Assembly: GCF_032854445.1 (NCBI RefSeq)
Contig: NC_088295.1
Span: 52,063,249 to 52,127,248 of the forward strand
DNA: 64,000 nucleotides
Direction of reading: 5' to 3'
DNA from: Liolophura sinensis
Lineage: Eukaryota > Mollusca > Polyplacophora > Chitonida > Chitonidae
Below are positions 1 through 12,504 of this stretch, in pieces (within the stretch, counting starts at the first letter, position 1; every line of letters begins with the position of its first letter). The notes below the pieces were generated by a model that searched no databases, was not told the origin of the DNA, and worked only from the letters and a program-made list of their open reading frames with translations. The position numbers and the translations under genes were made by a program.

Positions 1-3000
1 ACAAGCAAGCTGAAAAGTACATGTGGAAAGGACATCACAACCTGGCTGGTTTCCTTCCCCTTTGCATTTGGTGGCATGTACCTCTTTAGGTGTAGGGGCA
101 GGCACAGGGTATGTCCATCGCCCCAGGACTGATGGAGTGACGTCACCTTACCTCATGTCACTGGTTTTGACATAACAATCTTGTACCCAGTAAGTTTCAT
201 TAAAGCGAACAAAAGTCTGCCACTAAAGCTGAATTCATTAATAAAGTAATATTCCAGAAATGTTCTAAAAATATTTAAACAATTCTGCTGCGCCTATCCA
301 CAAGATAAATAGTAAGCAACTGTCAGTACCTAGCCACTCATTTGGTGACACCATTTTGCCATGTTATAGCTATCTAAAGTGACGTCACAAAGCCTAGGAG
401 CTCTCCCATACCATGAGTATTAAACAATGTGACAATGAGAAAATACTAACAAAAATGCCTGATACCTACCAAAGAGTATCAGTTCAAAAGGCCGATGCTT
501 GTTTTAGTTTGGGGCTTGGTCAGGGCGATATTGATGGACACAAGCATCATGTTTTAGCGGTCCTGCTCGTCCTCATCCTGCATGGGTGTAAGCATTTGGC
601 CTAGCTGGCTGTGCTGACTTCAGGGAATTACCGGACATAGCAGGACCTTCTGATTGGATCCCCTTTCATTCAGATTTTGGGAAGATATTTTCGTAATAAA
701 CTGTGCGAAGGAAAAATAATGCAAAGTCACAATATTTTTCTTCAAACAATGACTCTCTTGCCAACTCAACCTGACAAGTTACTGCGGCATCCTGCTCCAC
801 AATTATGCAATGTGACATGGGCAGCCATTCTCAGTTTCCCCGCTCATAAATGTGTGGTCCAATATGCATCAGTTTAACACTCAGACTAACCTCAAAATCC
901 AATTTATTGCATCGATATCTTTCTATACACAACACCACATTGACAATCGAGTACTAATAAATTTTTGGACATGACAGCCAAGTATCATGCGAGACTTTCA
1001 GCACTAGTGATTGGCCAACTTCATAAGGGCTTCTACAACATGGCTACTCTTAGTGAATTGTCTGTCAGTGCCATATCCCCAATGCTGAACTTCATCTTCT
1101 CAGCTTTCAATAGTTTATAACATTTTTACATATTTTTCTGTGATAACTGTGTCCTATATCATTTTTTCTATGTGTATATAGTGGCAGACTTTATATTCAT
1201 TTTAACTTGTACCAGCCATTTTTTCTCGTCACACTCAACAAATCAATTTACAGCAGGGTGATTTTGATACTTTGTTGCTCAAAAATGACAATCAGTGCTA
1301 AATAGGTTCGCCCATGATTGACAAGCAGTGATCCTGTGAAGAGTTCTTATGAAAACATCTGAATACTCGCAAGACGGCGGAGCTCTGAGCTTTCAAAAAG
1401 ATCCTCAACTGATAACGAATCAATCAATGAGTGATGATGCACATGTGTAGTAAAGCACTGGATGTCAGCCACAGCACTAAGTTCCAGCTAGGTCAAGACA
1501 GGGGATCAACTACCAATCAAAAAGAGATACATGCACGTCAATAACTCGGGATATCACACATCGGTTCACCTAACAAGTGTCAATATGTAGTCCTTATATA
1601 AATGTTACCATGGTAACATAACTAGACAGAATCACAATGACAGGGAGAGCTGGCCCTTAACCATGTATATATATACTGTGAATCATGGTGAAGAACCTAA
1701 TGCTCTGGTAAGGCCTTGGTTAAAGTTATGCTGTAGGATAACAATATCAAGGCAATGGGGATTTCGTAACCTTAACAATGCTAAAGGAAAGAATTTGCAA
1801 ATTTGTACAAATCTTAAACCTATTTGGACCAGATCTAGAGTTAAGGATTGGACTATCTAGCATCCAGTATGTTAGACAACGGAGCTTCACATTTTTGCTA
1901 GAGGCAAAATAAAACAGAATTGTTACATAAATAACCCTGTGTATGTACATATATGCCTTCTTTGGGCTTTTGGTTGTACTTAATTTTTTAGCCATATGAC
2001 CAAATGTGTGTGTGTACATATACTGCAAAGTTCTGCAGTTGCTGAAGTGTCATGCCAAGCACACCATGCATGACACCCCACCCAGTCACATTATACTGAC
2101 AGCCTACACCAAGTCAACCAGTCCTGTTTCCTTGCACTAATCTCTCAGTGCTAAGTGCCAAGCGAGGTAGCAACAAGTACCATTTTTAAAGTCTCTGGTA
2201 TGACCTGATCGGAGTTTGATCTCTATAAAGCTTTTTAGGAACAATTTTTGAAACATCTTTTTATCTTATTTTTATCTTTCTTATTATCTTTCCATAAATC
2301 GGTGCCCAACCTATTCAAGCCCAAACCCTACATCTGAAGCCTAAAATAAGCATACATGTAGATCAGGCCATGCTACATGCTCATAGAATATCACATCATA
2401 ACAGATAACATGAGCTGCAGTTGAATTTGTTCCCTAACTTGACTTCACATACCACAGAATTTTTTCAGACAAATCGATTAACAAACTCAATTTGTCCAAT
2501 TCGGGTCAAGTACATCATTGTCTGACCTGAACACCTTCATTGCGAGGTCAGCATTTAAGTTTACCTACACATACATTTGTCATGAATACTCTATGATTGT
2601 ATGTATCAGTCATACACTGCTAACTGAAGGTTTGCTTGCTACAAGCAAATAATTATCAACTTCCTGTTCGAATTAATTTCTTTTTTCTGGAACACAATCT
2701 ACATTGTATATGCTCATACAAAATGTGAAAACATACTAATATTAATATACTAGCTGTATAATGCAGATAAGACAAATATTTTCCTTGTTTTTTTTCCCTT
2801 AACCATCAATAAAAGACACATGTTTAATGACTGACCAAACAAAAAATGTATACACGAGGGAAGGTCACGAGAAGAGAACGACTGTTTGCCAGTTGCCTAA
2901 CAACTTGCCTGATTTGCCAACTTTTAGTAAAATTGCAGATTGCACTACATTCAAATATGAAATCTACATACTACTACCTAGCTGAATTAAGAAAAGTATA

Positions 3001-6000
3001 AGTTTTTACCATATGTTTGCTATCCAATACATAAACATTAAGTTAACCCTTTCTTTTCTATATGTAAGCTGTAAGCGAAGCCCAGATAATAGCCAAGCTT
3101 AACCTCTACCATAATGGCTACCCCTAATAAAAAGGAGCTTACAGAAAATCATACCAGGACACCAACAACATTGACAAATTTCTCCACTCTTACAACAGCT
3201 TTCCCTACTTCATACATGTGAGTTACAAAGTTGTACATAAATTAAACAAGAATACAGCTCCTATAATGTCAGTAACAGTTTGAGGATGAGAACCACTGGC
3301 AATAATAACAACACTTGCAGAAGTTATTTCTTTTCTTCATTGTGCAATCTTTCTCAGACTCCTACTGAAGATACCAGGCCATTGCAACTAAAAACACCTG
3401 GTCAGGATATGACAAAAGGTACTGTTGATTGCAAAATTTAACACCACCATTGCTTTAAAAACAGAAGACAATATTAGCATTTTTATTCTATGGATTCTGT
3501 TGGGCGTTAATATAGAACAAAAAGTATAATACTGTATACAAAAGCGCCATGCATACGGTGTTTTTACTAAAGTCAACGCAGAGAACAACTAGTTAACCGA
3601 AAACACATTAGTGTCTGTCTCAGACTTACACCTGAAACAATTTTACTACATTTCATAAAATAAAATATAAAAAACACAACCTTGGTGTTTAGAAAACAGA
3701 ACTGAGCCAAATTAATATTTCCCACTTTTAAATTGTGAGCAACATGAGAAGATATACCAAATAAGACTACACCTATTCATGTCTGGTCTTTCCAAATATA
3801 AAACAATTATGTACAAGATAAAGCATACTGTACAATAATTAAGGTCTTTTAACATTTAAAAGTAACATGCCTTTATAATTATGCCCTATTGTAAATTTAG
3901 TGTAAATTATGTTATGGATACACATAAATTGTTTTCTTTACTGCACCTTTCTTTTTCCGATGATACGAAAGAACTCAATGGTAAGAATTACATGTCTCCG
4001 TGGCTAAAGTGCTCGTCTGACAAATATATGTGCTGCAGTGAATGCCTCTCCTCGGGCTCCCCCCACCCCCCCGTTACCTTCCACTCTATCTGTCATCAAT
4101 GTTAACGGCGTCTCTTATCTTCCCCCATTACCATTTGTAGTTTAATGTTACTACCACCTATCTAGCTGCCTCAGCTGAGTTTATCTGTCTATACCAAAGG
4201 CTACATCTGATTACGCATTACCGTCAGCACGACAGACAAAGATGGGGACACTTGTTCTGAAGCATAATGGTTACTGCAGCAGCGCAAGTGCTAAGGTTTC
4301 GCGAAGACTTGGTGCAATGCCCCTTTCTGCAGAGAAGTCTACCTGGCACACGCCTCATTGTACTGCACGTCGTACCGTAAAAACGCGAACCGTCGTCTTT
4401 GCGTCATACATACATGAAGGTCGACCAGTTCGACGGTCATCGTGTTGTCTTCCTTTCTCTGCCGTCCATGATGTATCCATAACCAAGGGAGGTAACCTGT
4501 ACTAACCCGTACATGCGCATGCGACACACACCAAGTTCCATATCAAGGCTGCTTATTTGTAGATGCGAGTCTCTTGTCCAAAAGAGTACTGATTAAATGT
4601 CAAACCATGCTTAAATCTTAATACCAGTGTCATCTTAATACAAAGTAAATGGCACGTTCATCTGAACTATAATAAAAGACTAAAGCCTAAGAACAAGAGA
4701 GTAAAAACTGAGGCTAGCAGCCACGACAGTGCGATATATATTGTTGGCAGTTAAATGGTCGCACATTTAAATTTAAACAGGCGTTGGCGGCACATCGTAT
4801 GTACATGGCATCAGTGAACTAGTGTCGAGTAAGCTTCCTTTCGAAATTCCACATCCATAATAATGTAACATGGAGTAAATAAAAGTGCAATTTGGCGTTT
4901 TTCATTTGACAAACATTCCAGTCTAAGCGTAGCAACTGGATTCCATGGTAAACACTTAGGCGTCTAAAGGTGACAAATGATGTATGTGAGGACCTGAGCC
5001 TGTTGATTGAATTCTACACACTTTTGAAGCCGGCTTATGTGTAGTTCATCTAAATGGACTTAGTGTGGTATTTTAACATTCTGACATTCATCGTACCGCG
5101 TCCATCTCCACCTCTTAAAAAACATGGCGCGGATTTCAAACTCCCATCTCCTTCCCACTTAAGGCAACTCCCCGCGTCTGGTCATTTCTATGTATCTTCC
5201 AGTGAAATATTAGATAATATCTTCTTAGTTTGCTCCCTTCGCCAATGAAACCAAACCAACACGCTGCCTTGTGGCCACACTGACTGCGAGAACTTTAGCA
5301 TCACTAAGTGCCTCGGCGTAGACAGCCATTTTGAAGTGTCACGTGACCTACTTTGTGGTTGGCAATGTAACTGAGTTTTGTCATTGAAATCCTCCAGAAA
5401 ACTGTTTTCATTTTGTTTCCATTGTCGTTTGTAAGCACCACTTCTTTCTCATTAATCCAGTCCTGATGCTAGAGTACAAAAAGGAGCTTGTATTGTTAGT
5501 GCAGATAAGTTTATTGGTGCCATCAGCGCGGACCTGACTGAGATTGGTTCTATCGAGTTAGAATCTGGAAATGAGCGGCAAATTTTTTTTAAAGTGGGGA
5601 TGGCCTAAGTGTTGCAATGAATGATGAAATTTTAAAATTGCACATCTAGATGGACTGGGTTAGATCCTGATTGACGAGGGCTACACAACATTTCACCGTG
5701 ACCTACTTTGTGGTTGGAAATGTAACTGAGTAACAATATGAGATATTGCGCTAGTATCCCAGATTTCACCATCAAGAAACTAGCGTTTTCACAGTTAGTT
5801 TTCGAGTTCTACACTGATTATAAAACTTCTCGCATTTCAAAAGAGAAGTTTAATCGATATGTAATTTTTCAAAAAATTCTGTCACATTATCCTGTTTTCC
5901 GTTCTATTTTTCTTTTTTTTATTATTAAGAACTGGCGGTTTCACAATTTAGAATTGTCTTCCTGACCTATGAAGAGGAAGAGATCGGGGTCACCGCAGTG

Positions 6001-6214
6001 GTATCAGGCCATGCTTTCTTGTGTTCTCCTCTTTCCAATACGAAAACATACGAAAGTGAACTCAGGCACAAAAATCCGCGGTTGTTGACTTACACGCTTC
6101 GGTGTTCAATCAGAATAAATGTACTTGCAAGCAGGAGTGTTGTCAGTCTGCGTCACATCATGGCACTAGTTTCAACCACTAGCGAGTAGCGTATTGTCAG
6201 GAGACAACCACTGA
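1..6214. other. Left flank without a recognised gene
   Basis: AT-rich host DNA. Only short chance reading frames are present and none resembles a protein I know. A 33-bp direct repeat with one mismatch lies at about 5344-5376 and 5699-5731. The stretch around 5100-5345 has an E-box (TCACGTGACC), two CCAT/ATGGC motifs and raised GC. It could be the edge of a promoter, but no linked coding exon is visible. Confidence 0.4.
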
Positions 6215-6842
6215 GGCTCACTAAAAAAGCCTTGGGGTAAAGACTTGAGATGTTCTGGGCTACCCAACAGCACATTATTTACAAGCGGAATGTTTAATAT
6301 TGAAGCGGTCAGTCCACGTCGTACATGGTACATGTAAAGGCATTACACCATGTTCTAACTTATGTAAATCACCAAAGTCATACGACAAAAAGTCAAATTG
6401 TGTAAAATTGATAAAATGCGGTCCCAAAAGAGCCTATCTGACGAAGTTTGTGACGAGAAATCGAATGGTGCAAATGGAGTTCCTAGTAACAAACTGTACT
6501 CGTTAGATACCATGTAAAATTTGACATTTTTTCAACTGGTGCCGATTGCTTGAGTAGGTGCGCATCGATTAGTACCTTAATTATGGAGTTTAGTGTGAAA
6601 TTATCTTGTTTGGAACAGACGGTATCAGATATGCTATGTTACCAATATAGAAACGCTGTGCGATCTGAGAACACGTACATGTTGCCGATAGGTTTGAACT
6701 TGAAGGTAACACAATTGCCAGGTTACAAAAAAAACTTGGGGTAAAGATCTCAGATGTTCTGGCCTACCGAACTGCACATTACTGAAAGCGGAATGTTTAA
6801 TATTGAAGCGACCAGTCCTCGTCATGTAAAGGTATTACACAA
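6215..6842 (-). repeat. Diverged copy of the ~550-bp satellite unit, minus orientation
   Basis: Reading left to right, the segment has the block order of the right-hand array in a much more mutated form. Relics include TTCTGGGCTACC near 6252, a degraded GTTTAATA...GACCAGTC block near 6290 and again near 6800, GACGAGAAATCGAATGGTGCAAA near 6450, and CCATGTAAAATTTG...TTTTTCAACTGGTGCCGAT near 6510-6550. It is far more diverged than the neighbouring units. This suggests an old founding unit or an array edge outside homogenisation. Orientation flips at about 6843. Confidence 0.6.
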
Positions 6843-9665
6843 TTTTGTTACTTTTGGATTTTTGCCTAGTATCTTTGCTAATTGAAAACAGCTACACTGT
6901 AGTATGTACCATCGCAACTGGTCATTACTATATTAAACTTTTGGCCATAAGTTATGTGCTTTCCGGTAGCTCAGAAGACGTCAAATCTTTGGGCCAAGCC
7001 CATTTAACTCACCCAGCAATTGTCTTACTTCTAAGTCGAGGACAACCCAAATGTCTTTATCTACATGTAGAAAATCAACACCGTTTGTATAAAGGAAACA
7101 TAAGGTACTTGATACAGTCTGCTCTAAAAAAAACAATTGAACACTGACTTTTGGCTAAAAGATATGTGCCCTTTAGTTGCCAAGAAGGCGCCAAATCTTT
7201 GGGCCCAGCCCATTTAACTTACCCAGCAAATGTCTTACTTCTAAGTCGAAGACAAACTCAATGTATTTTTCTACATGTAGAAAAACAACACCATTTGTAT
7301 AGAGAAAACACAAGGTACTTTATACAGTCTGCTCTAAAAAAAAAACAAAAAAAAAAAAACAATTGAACACTGACCCACATCAATAGGGTGCCAAGAGATG
7401 CGGAATTGGGCCAGGCATCGGCAGGTGTGGAAAAAATTGCAAATTTTCCTGCTTTCCAAGGAGTAAGAGACGATGTAGGGCACGTCATTATGACATCAAT
7501 CATCATTTAAAGATCGCTACAGCCAAAAGTATTGGTCGGAGAGCAACGCGGTTTGCACCATTCCATTTCTCGTCACAAAATACGTCGTATTAGTCTCTTA
7601 CCAGCAGTTTTAGAACAGTTTTTCCACTTTTGAATTTTTGCCTGGTCTTTTCGCTAATTGAAATCGGCTACACTGTACTATGTACCATCGCGACTGGTCA
7701 TTATTATATTAAACTTTTGGCTATAAGTTATGTGCCGTTCGGTAGCCCAGAAGACATCAAATCTTTGGGGCAAGCCCATTTAACTCACCCAGCAATTGTC
7801 TTACTTCTACGTCGACGACAAACTCAATGTCTTTATCTACATGTAGAAAAACCACACAATTTGTATATAGAAAACACAAGGTACTTGATACAGTCCGCTC
7901 TAAAAAGTAAAATTGAGCACTGACCCACATCAATATCGTGCCAAAAGACAGGGAGTTGGGCCAGGCATCGGCAGGTGTTGAAAAAATTGCAAATTTCCCT
8001 GGTTTCCAAAGAGTAAGAGCCGTTGCTGGGCATGTGATTATGACGTCAATCATCATTTAAACGTCGCTACAGCCAAAAGTATTGGTCGGAGAGCAATGAG
8101 GTTTGCATCATTCGATTTCTAGTTACAAAATTCGTCGGATTAGTCTCTTTCCAAGAGCATTGGAACAATTTTGTCACTTTTGGATTTTGGCCTAGTCTCT
8201 TGCTAATTGAAATCGGCTACACTGTACTATGTACCATCGCGACTGGTCATTACTATATTAAACTTTTGGCTATAAGTTATGTGCCTTTTAGTTGCCCAGA
8301 AGACGTCAAATCCTAGGGCCAAGCACATTTAATTTACCCAACAATTTTCTTACTTCTAAGTCGAAGACAAACTCAATGTCTTTATCTACATGTAGAAAAA
8401 CAACACCATTTGTATATAGAAAACACAAGATACTTTATACAGTCTGCTCTAAAAAGTACAGTTGAACACTGACCCACATCATTAAGGTGCCAAAAGATGC
8501 GGAATTGGGCCAGGCATCTGCAGGTGTTAAAAAAATGGCAAATTTTCCTGCTTTCCAAGGAGCAAGAACAGTTGCTGGGCACGTGATTATGACATCAATC
8601 ATCATTTCAACGTCGCTACAGCCAAAAGTATTGGTCGGAGAGCAACGCGGTTTGCACCATTCGATTTGTCGTCACAAAATACGTCGGATTAGCCTTTTAC
8701 CAGCAGTTTTAGAACAGTTTTTCCACTTTTGAATTTTTGCCTGGTCTTTTTGCTAATTGAAATCGGCTACACTGTACTATGTACCATCGCGACTGGTCAT
8801 TACTATATTAAACTTTTGGCTATAAGTTATGTGCCCTTTGGTAGCCCAGAAGACGTCAAATCTTTGGGGCAAGCCCATTTAACTCACCCAGCAATTGTCT
8901 TACTTCTAAGTCGAAGACAAACTCAATGTCTTTATCTACATGTAGAAAAACAACACCATTTGTACAAAACACAAGGTACTTTATACAGTCCGCTCTAAAA
9001 AGTAAAACTGACCACTGACCCACATCAATATGGTGCCAAAAGATGCGGAATTGGGCCAGGCATCGGCAGGTGTTAAAAAAATGGCAAATTTCCCTGGTTT
9101 CCAAGGAGTAAGAGCCGTTGCTGGGCAAGTGATTATGACGTCAATCATCATTTAAACGTCGCTACAGCCAAAAGTATTTGTCGGAGAGCAATGAGGTTTG
9201 CATCATTCGATTTCTAGTTACAAAATTCGTCGGATTAGTCTCTTTCCAAGAGCATTGGAACAATTTTGTCACTTTTGGAATTTTGCCTTAGTCTCTTGCT
9301 AATTGAAATCGGCTACACTGTACTATGTACCATCGCGACGGGTCATTACTGTATTAAACTTTTGGCTATAAGTTATGTGCCCTTCGGTATCCCAGATGAC
9401 GTCAAATCTTTGGGGCAAGCCCATTTAATTCACCCAGCAATTGTCTTACTTCTAAGTCGAAGACAAACTCAATGTCTTTATCTACATGTAGAAAGACAAC
9501 ACCATTTGTATATAGAAAACACAAGGTACTTGATACAGTCCGCTCTAAAAAGTAAAATTGAGCACTCACCCATATCAATAAGGTGCCAAAAAATGGGGAA
9601 TTGGGCCAGGCATCGGCAGGTGTTGAAAAAATTGCAAATTTCCCTGGTTTCCAAGGAGTAAGAGC
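6843..9665 (+). repeat. Tandem array of ~550-bp units, plus orientation (left arm)
   Basis: About five full or partial units. The CTACATGTAG palindrome recurs near 7069, 7268, 7838, 8388, 8938 and 9486, a spacing of about 550 bp apart from one unit shortened to about 200 bp. Units are highly similar to each other. Each includes GCACGTGATTATGACGTCA or a mutated form. Several frames on both strands are open for 60-130 codons, which is a by-product of the unit sequence and not evidence for a gene. An A-rich slippage tract lies at about 7327-7365. The array stops abruptly at the Polinton end. Confidence 0.9.
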
Positions 9666-9965
9666 AGTAGTATAGGGAATAGGGGTTCTGGCGCACCCAC
9701 CCCTTGGGGCCCTCCCCATAACAAATAGAGGCTCCCAGGCCCCATTCCCTTCCCTGCTTCTGGGGGGTAGTATACACACTATATTTTCTGGCGCAACCTT
9801 CCCTTGGGGGCCCTCCCCATAACAAATAGAGGCTCCCAGCCCCCATTCCCTTTCCTGCTTCTGGGGGGTAGTATACACACTATAGGTTCTGGCGCACCCT
9901 CCCCTTGGGGCCCTACCCATAACAAATAGAGACTCCCACCCCCCTTTCCCTGCTTCCCCAGCCAA
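9666..9965 (+). repeat. Left terminal subrepeats of the Polinton (3 x ~100 bp)
   Basis: Three tandem copies start at AGTATA 9669, 9769 and 9870. Each runs through TTCTGGCGCA, CTTGGGGCCCT, CCATAACAAATAGAG and CCTGCTTC. The same blocks occur inverted at the right end (24550-24727), so this is the terminal inverted repeat with an extra tandem expansion on the left. Confidence 0.85.
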
Positions 9966-10269
9966 GGCGTACAGCTTATTTACAATTCTAGCCTACACAC
10001 ACACACATTGATATGAGCCGACCTAGTTGGCATTTAATAGATAAGGCGTATAGTCTATATATAGGCCGGCTGTGTTGCACAACAGGGTGATTCAGCTGAT
10101 TTTCTCCCCAGGATAGGGCCTAAACTACGGGTTTTTTATGAAAAATAAATGTGACAGGCTTTTTCAGCGTGTCTTGTTTGATAAGATCCAGTGTTTTTTT
10201 TAGGAGGATTGGAGATATTTTGCTTATGCGGAAAAGTCCTTCCAATTTAGCCCATGTTTCGTGGGTCGT

Positions 10270-10425
10270 GGGATATAGCTCAGTCGGCTGACAGAGGTGG
10301 GAAAGGCGCTGTGTGTAAGGGGTGTATTCATATACTACATATATAAGGTGATGTTTGCTAGCTCAAATCCGGATTTGGTCTCCTGTATATGTAGTATATG
10401 AATACATTACCTGCATATGGCGCCG
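10270..10425 (+). other. tRNA-like 5' half with embedded hairpin
   Basis: GGGATAT followed by AGCTCAGTCGG at 10270-10287 matches a tRNA acceptor strand and A box. A B-box-like GCTCAAATCC lies at 10361-10370. Between and around them, 10323-10343 and 10386-10406 form a perfect 21-bp inverted repeat with a 42-bp loop. Weaker pairing extends out to GGCGC near 10305 and GGCGCC near 10420. It may be a Pol III-type module, a SINE relic or a structured RNA. No canonical tRNA fold could be completed. Confidence 0.35.
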
Positions 10426-10589
10426 GGCTCTACGCACTTCTAAGGAATCTCTGCAACTTTCGACAGTTTCAGGGGCAGAGAGACCTTACCAAGGGGTGTT
10501 GTAGATGGCCCAAAGGTAGTGGGATGTGTCAGCGCCAATTAACCCCCCTAACAGCGGGTCGCTAGCGCAAAAAATCCGGAGCCCGCCGA

Positions 10590-10676
10590 TAGGGTGATGG
10601 TTAATTGGTAACAGGTTGAGCTATAAACCAGGCCTTTTGCTTTTTTGGACCATGGGTTCGAACCCCACAAAAGGGG
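10590..10676 (+). other. tRNA-like block with A and B boxes
   Basis: TGGTTAATTGG at about 10598-10608 fits an A box and GGTTCGAACCC at 10655-10665 is a perfect B box. A T-arm of four pairs forms around TTCGAAC, but no matching acceptor stem was found. This is therefore a tRNA-derived fragment or internal Pol III promoter and not a confirmed tRNA gene. Confidence 0.35.
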
Positions 10677-10859
10677 TATTTTTGACGGGCAAAATTTTGA
10701 ATCAACATTTTTTTTACGGCGAGTCCCAGCCCACAGACCAGTACACTGTTTTAAAGTGTATTAACATTATATGTATGTATACTAGATTGTGAATATTTTT
10801 CTAACATGTAAGTTTTCAAAGTGTATTCATATATATATTCTGATGACAGAAATGATGTT

Positions 10860-11440
10860 TGACATGCACTACTGTGTCACTGTGCCAAAAGTTAATTTCT
10901 CGGCATAGATATGTGACTGATAGTACATGTATTTGAATTGTTTCTTGTTTTGTTTTGTTTTTTGTATTTTACAAAGTTTATTTCTACCTACTGTGACTTA
11001 GCTGCTCAAATCGTATGGTGATCGGTGCCACTACTCTTTTTAGTGAGTGACAGTCACAGATTCAGTGGTGATGAATTTGCCTGTTCTCAGTCTCAGTTGT
11101 AAGAGCTATGTATACTGTATTCTGATTTGGTTCAGTTGCATTTTAATGTGAAGTAGTCTAACTGTGAGTGACATGCACCTGCTGTGCCAAATTACCATGC
11201 ATTTTGATTGTTTTCCTTTTATATGTATTTTTGTGTATTTTATTGTTCACAGTTTATTTATTTCTACCTCCTGTTTCACAGCATTCACACTTAAACTGTC
11301 AGAACTGCTGTGCCAAATTGCCATTGTTTTCCTTGCATCTGTATTGAATTGTGTATTTTACATTTCAATTTGTTTTTCTACCTCCTGTTTCACACTTGGT
11401 TGTCCAAAGCATAACAGATTGTAACCTTACATAGTTTAAT
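10860..11440 (+). repeat. Imperfect tandem repeats in the Polinton left arm
   Basis: Three diverged copies share the order TGTGCCAAA, GTATTT or TGTATTTTA, and TTTCTACCTCCTGTTTCAC (ends near 11003, 11282 and 11400). No coding signal. Confidence 0.5.
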
Positions 11441-11811
11441 ATAAAATTTATGTACTCTTTTTAGTGATTTGCACTCAGTGTCAGTCACTGGTGGGAAAAG
11501 TGTGATATATTGGGTGCCCCTAAAAACTGTCAATTTCTTGGGTCCTATGGTAATACATTATTTCCAGTGATATAATAGCAATTAAAGCTATTAAAAGGTC
11601 TTGATTTTCAATGATAGTGGCGATAAAATGTCTCCGGCGGCAGACCCCCTGCTTATTTACGGGGGCCTCAAGCAGCGGCCCCCAAACCCCCTGCCTTTTG
11701 CACGCCCTATTGTCAGATACTGGCTAATGCCCTGCCCCCAGGGCTCTCGAGACATAGCATGGGGGTTGCCCTGGTTCCAAATAAGTTCCCCCTGGGCACC
11801 TCCCCAGAACA

Positions 11812-12494
11812 TCATTCGGAAAGAGCGTTTTTCAGCTCTTGCCGTGCTAGTTTTCGGCCGCGATCTATAAGCTGTTTTTTCGTGCTTTCATCGATCTCTA
11901 GGGCGTTGAATACCTTACGAGACTTGGGGCGTATCTCCTGCTTCAGATCAGAGTAGATCTTGAGCTCCTGAACGATTTGCTTGAACTCTACGTCTGAAAT
12001 AACACCATCAGATAATGCCGTAGATACCTTCGCACGGATGCTGTTAAGTTTGGACTCGGCCAACAGCCGTATATTGTTATGTTTCTTGGCCTTTGCGTGA
12101 AGCCGGCGGCTAACAAATTTTCCGGCGACATTTAAGACACCACAAGCTAGGGCCGCAGCTTCCATGGCCAAGACAGCAGGGGTTGCAGTTATCGTTGTGA
12201 GTAGCCCCACGCTTGCAACCCCTTGTCCCAAACCGGCCGTGAGCATGGCTGAATCAAGGGCCTCGGTGGCCAAGACACCACGCCGGTACGTTTTGTACAA
12301 GGCCCGGCGGAGATCTCGCTCAGATTCAAGCTAATATACTGCAGGCGATGGGCGTGCGCCACGCTCTCCGGCGGCACGGTCGGGGCCAAGGGGTTTTCAA
12401 CCATAATTGTCAGCGCGGTCGGGGCCAAGGGCTGGTCATCCTTAATCGTCGGCAAGGAGTCTTCATCCGTGATCGTCGGGTACAGTCGCCCCAT
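11812..12494 (-). pseudogene. Polinton accessory protein P1, frameshifted
   Basis: A conserved Polinton-associated protein of unknown function, about 227 codons. The likely start is the ATG at 12494 (begins MGRLYPTI), 10 bp after the stop of the upstream gene. The N-terminal third is Pro-rich, with repeated PLAPT motifs. The rest, from about 12300 down, is Ala-rich and hydrophobic, then a charged helical C-terminus containing SDGVISDVEFKQIVQEL. The two parts lie in different frames, with the break at about 12325-12345, so this copy is not translatable in one piece. It is the distal gene of a three-gene minus-strand run. A membrane-associated virion or assembly role is only a guess from the hydrophobic segment. 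Confidence 0.65.
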
Positions 12495-12504
12495 GTTGTC
12501 CGTC

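Larger units (their letters stand above)
9966..11811. other. Non-coding left arm of the Polinton
   Basis: No coding gene recognised for 1.8 kb. It holds a CA-rich run near 9995, a hairpin with a tRNA-like 5' half (10270-10425), a second tRNA-like block (about 10590-10676), and three imperfect tandem repeats (about 10860-11440). A GC-rich segment (11630-11810) precedes the first minus-strand gene. Confidence 0.6.

Noticed and set aside
6845-9965. Many 60-190-codon frames on both strands in the left array, including one running from satellite into the Polinton end (9402-9965, minus)
   Set aside because: The same peptides recur in unrelated frames and strands with every unit and break at indels between units. 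The long frame crosses a transposon boundary and repeats the ~100-bp terminal subrepeat.
10590-10676. Functional tRNA gene
   Set aside because: A and B boxes are present but no acceptor stem or clear anticodon arm could be formed.
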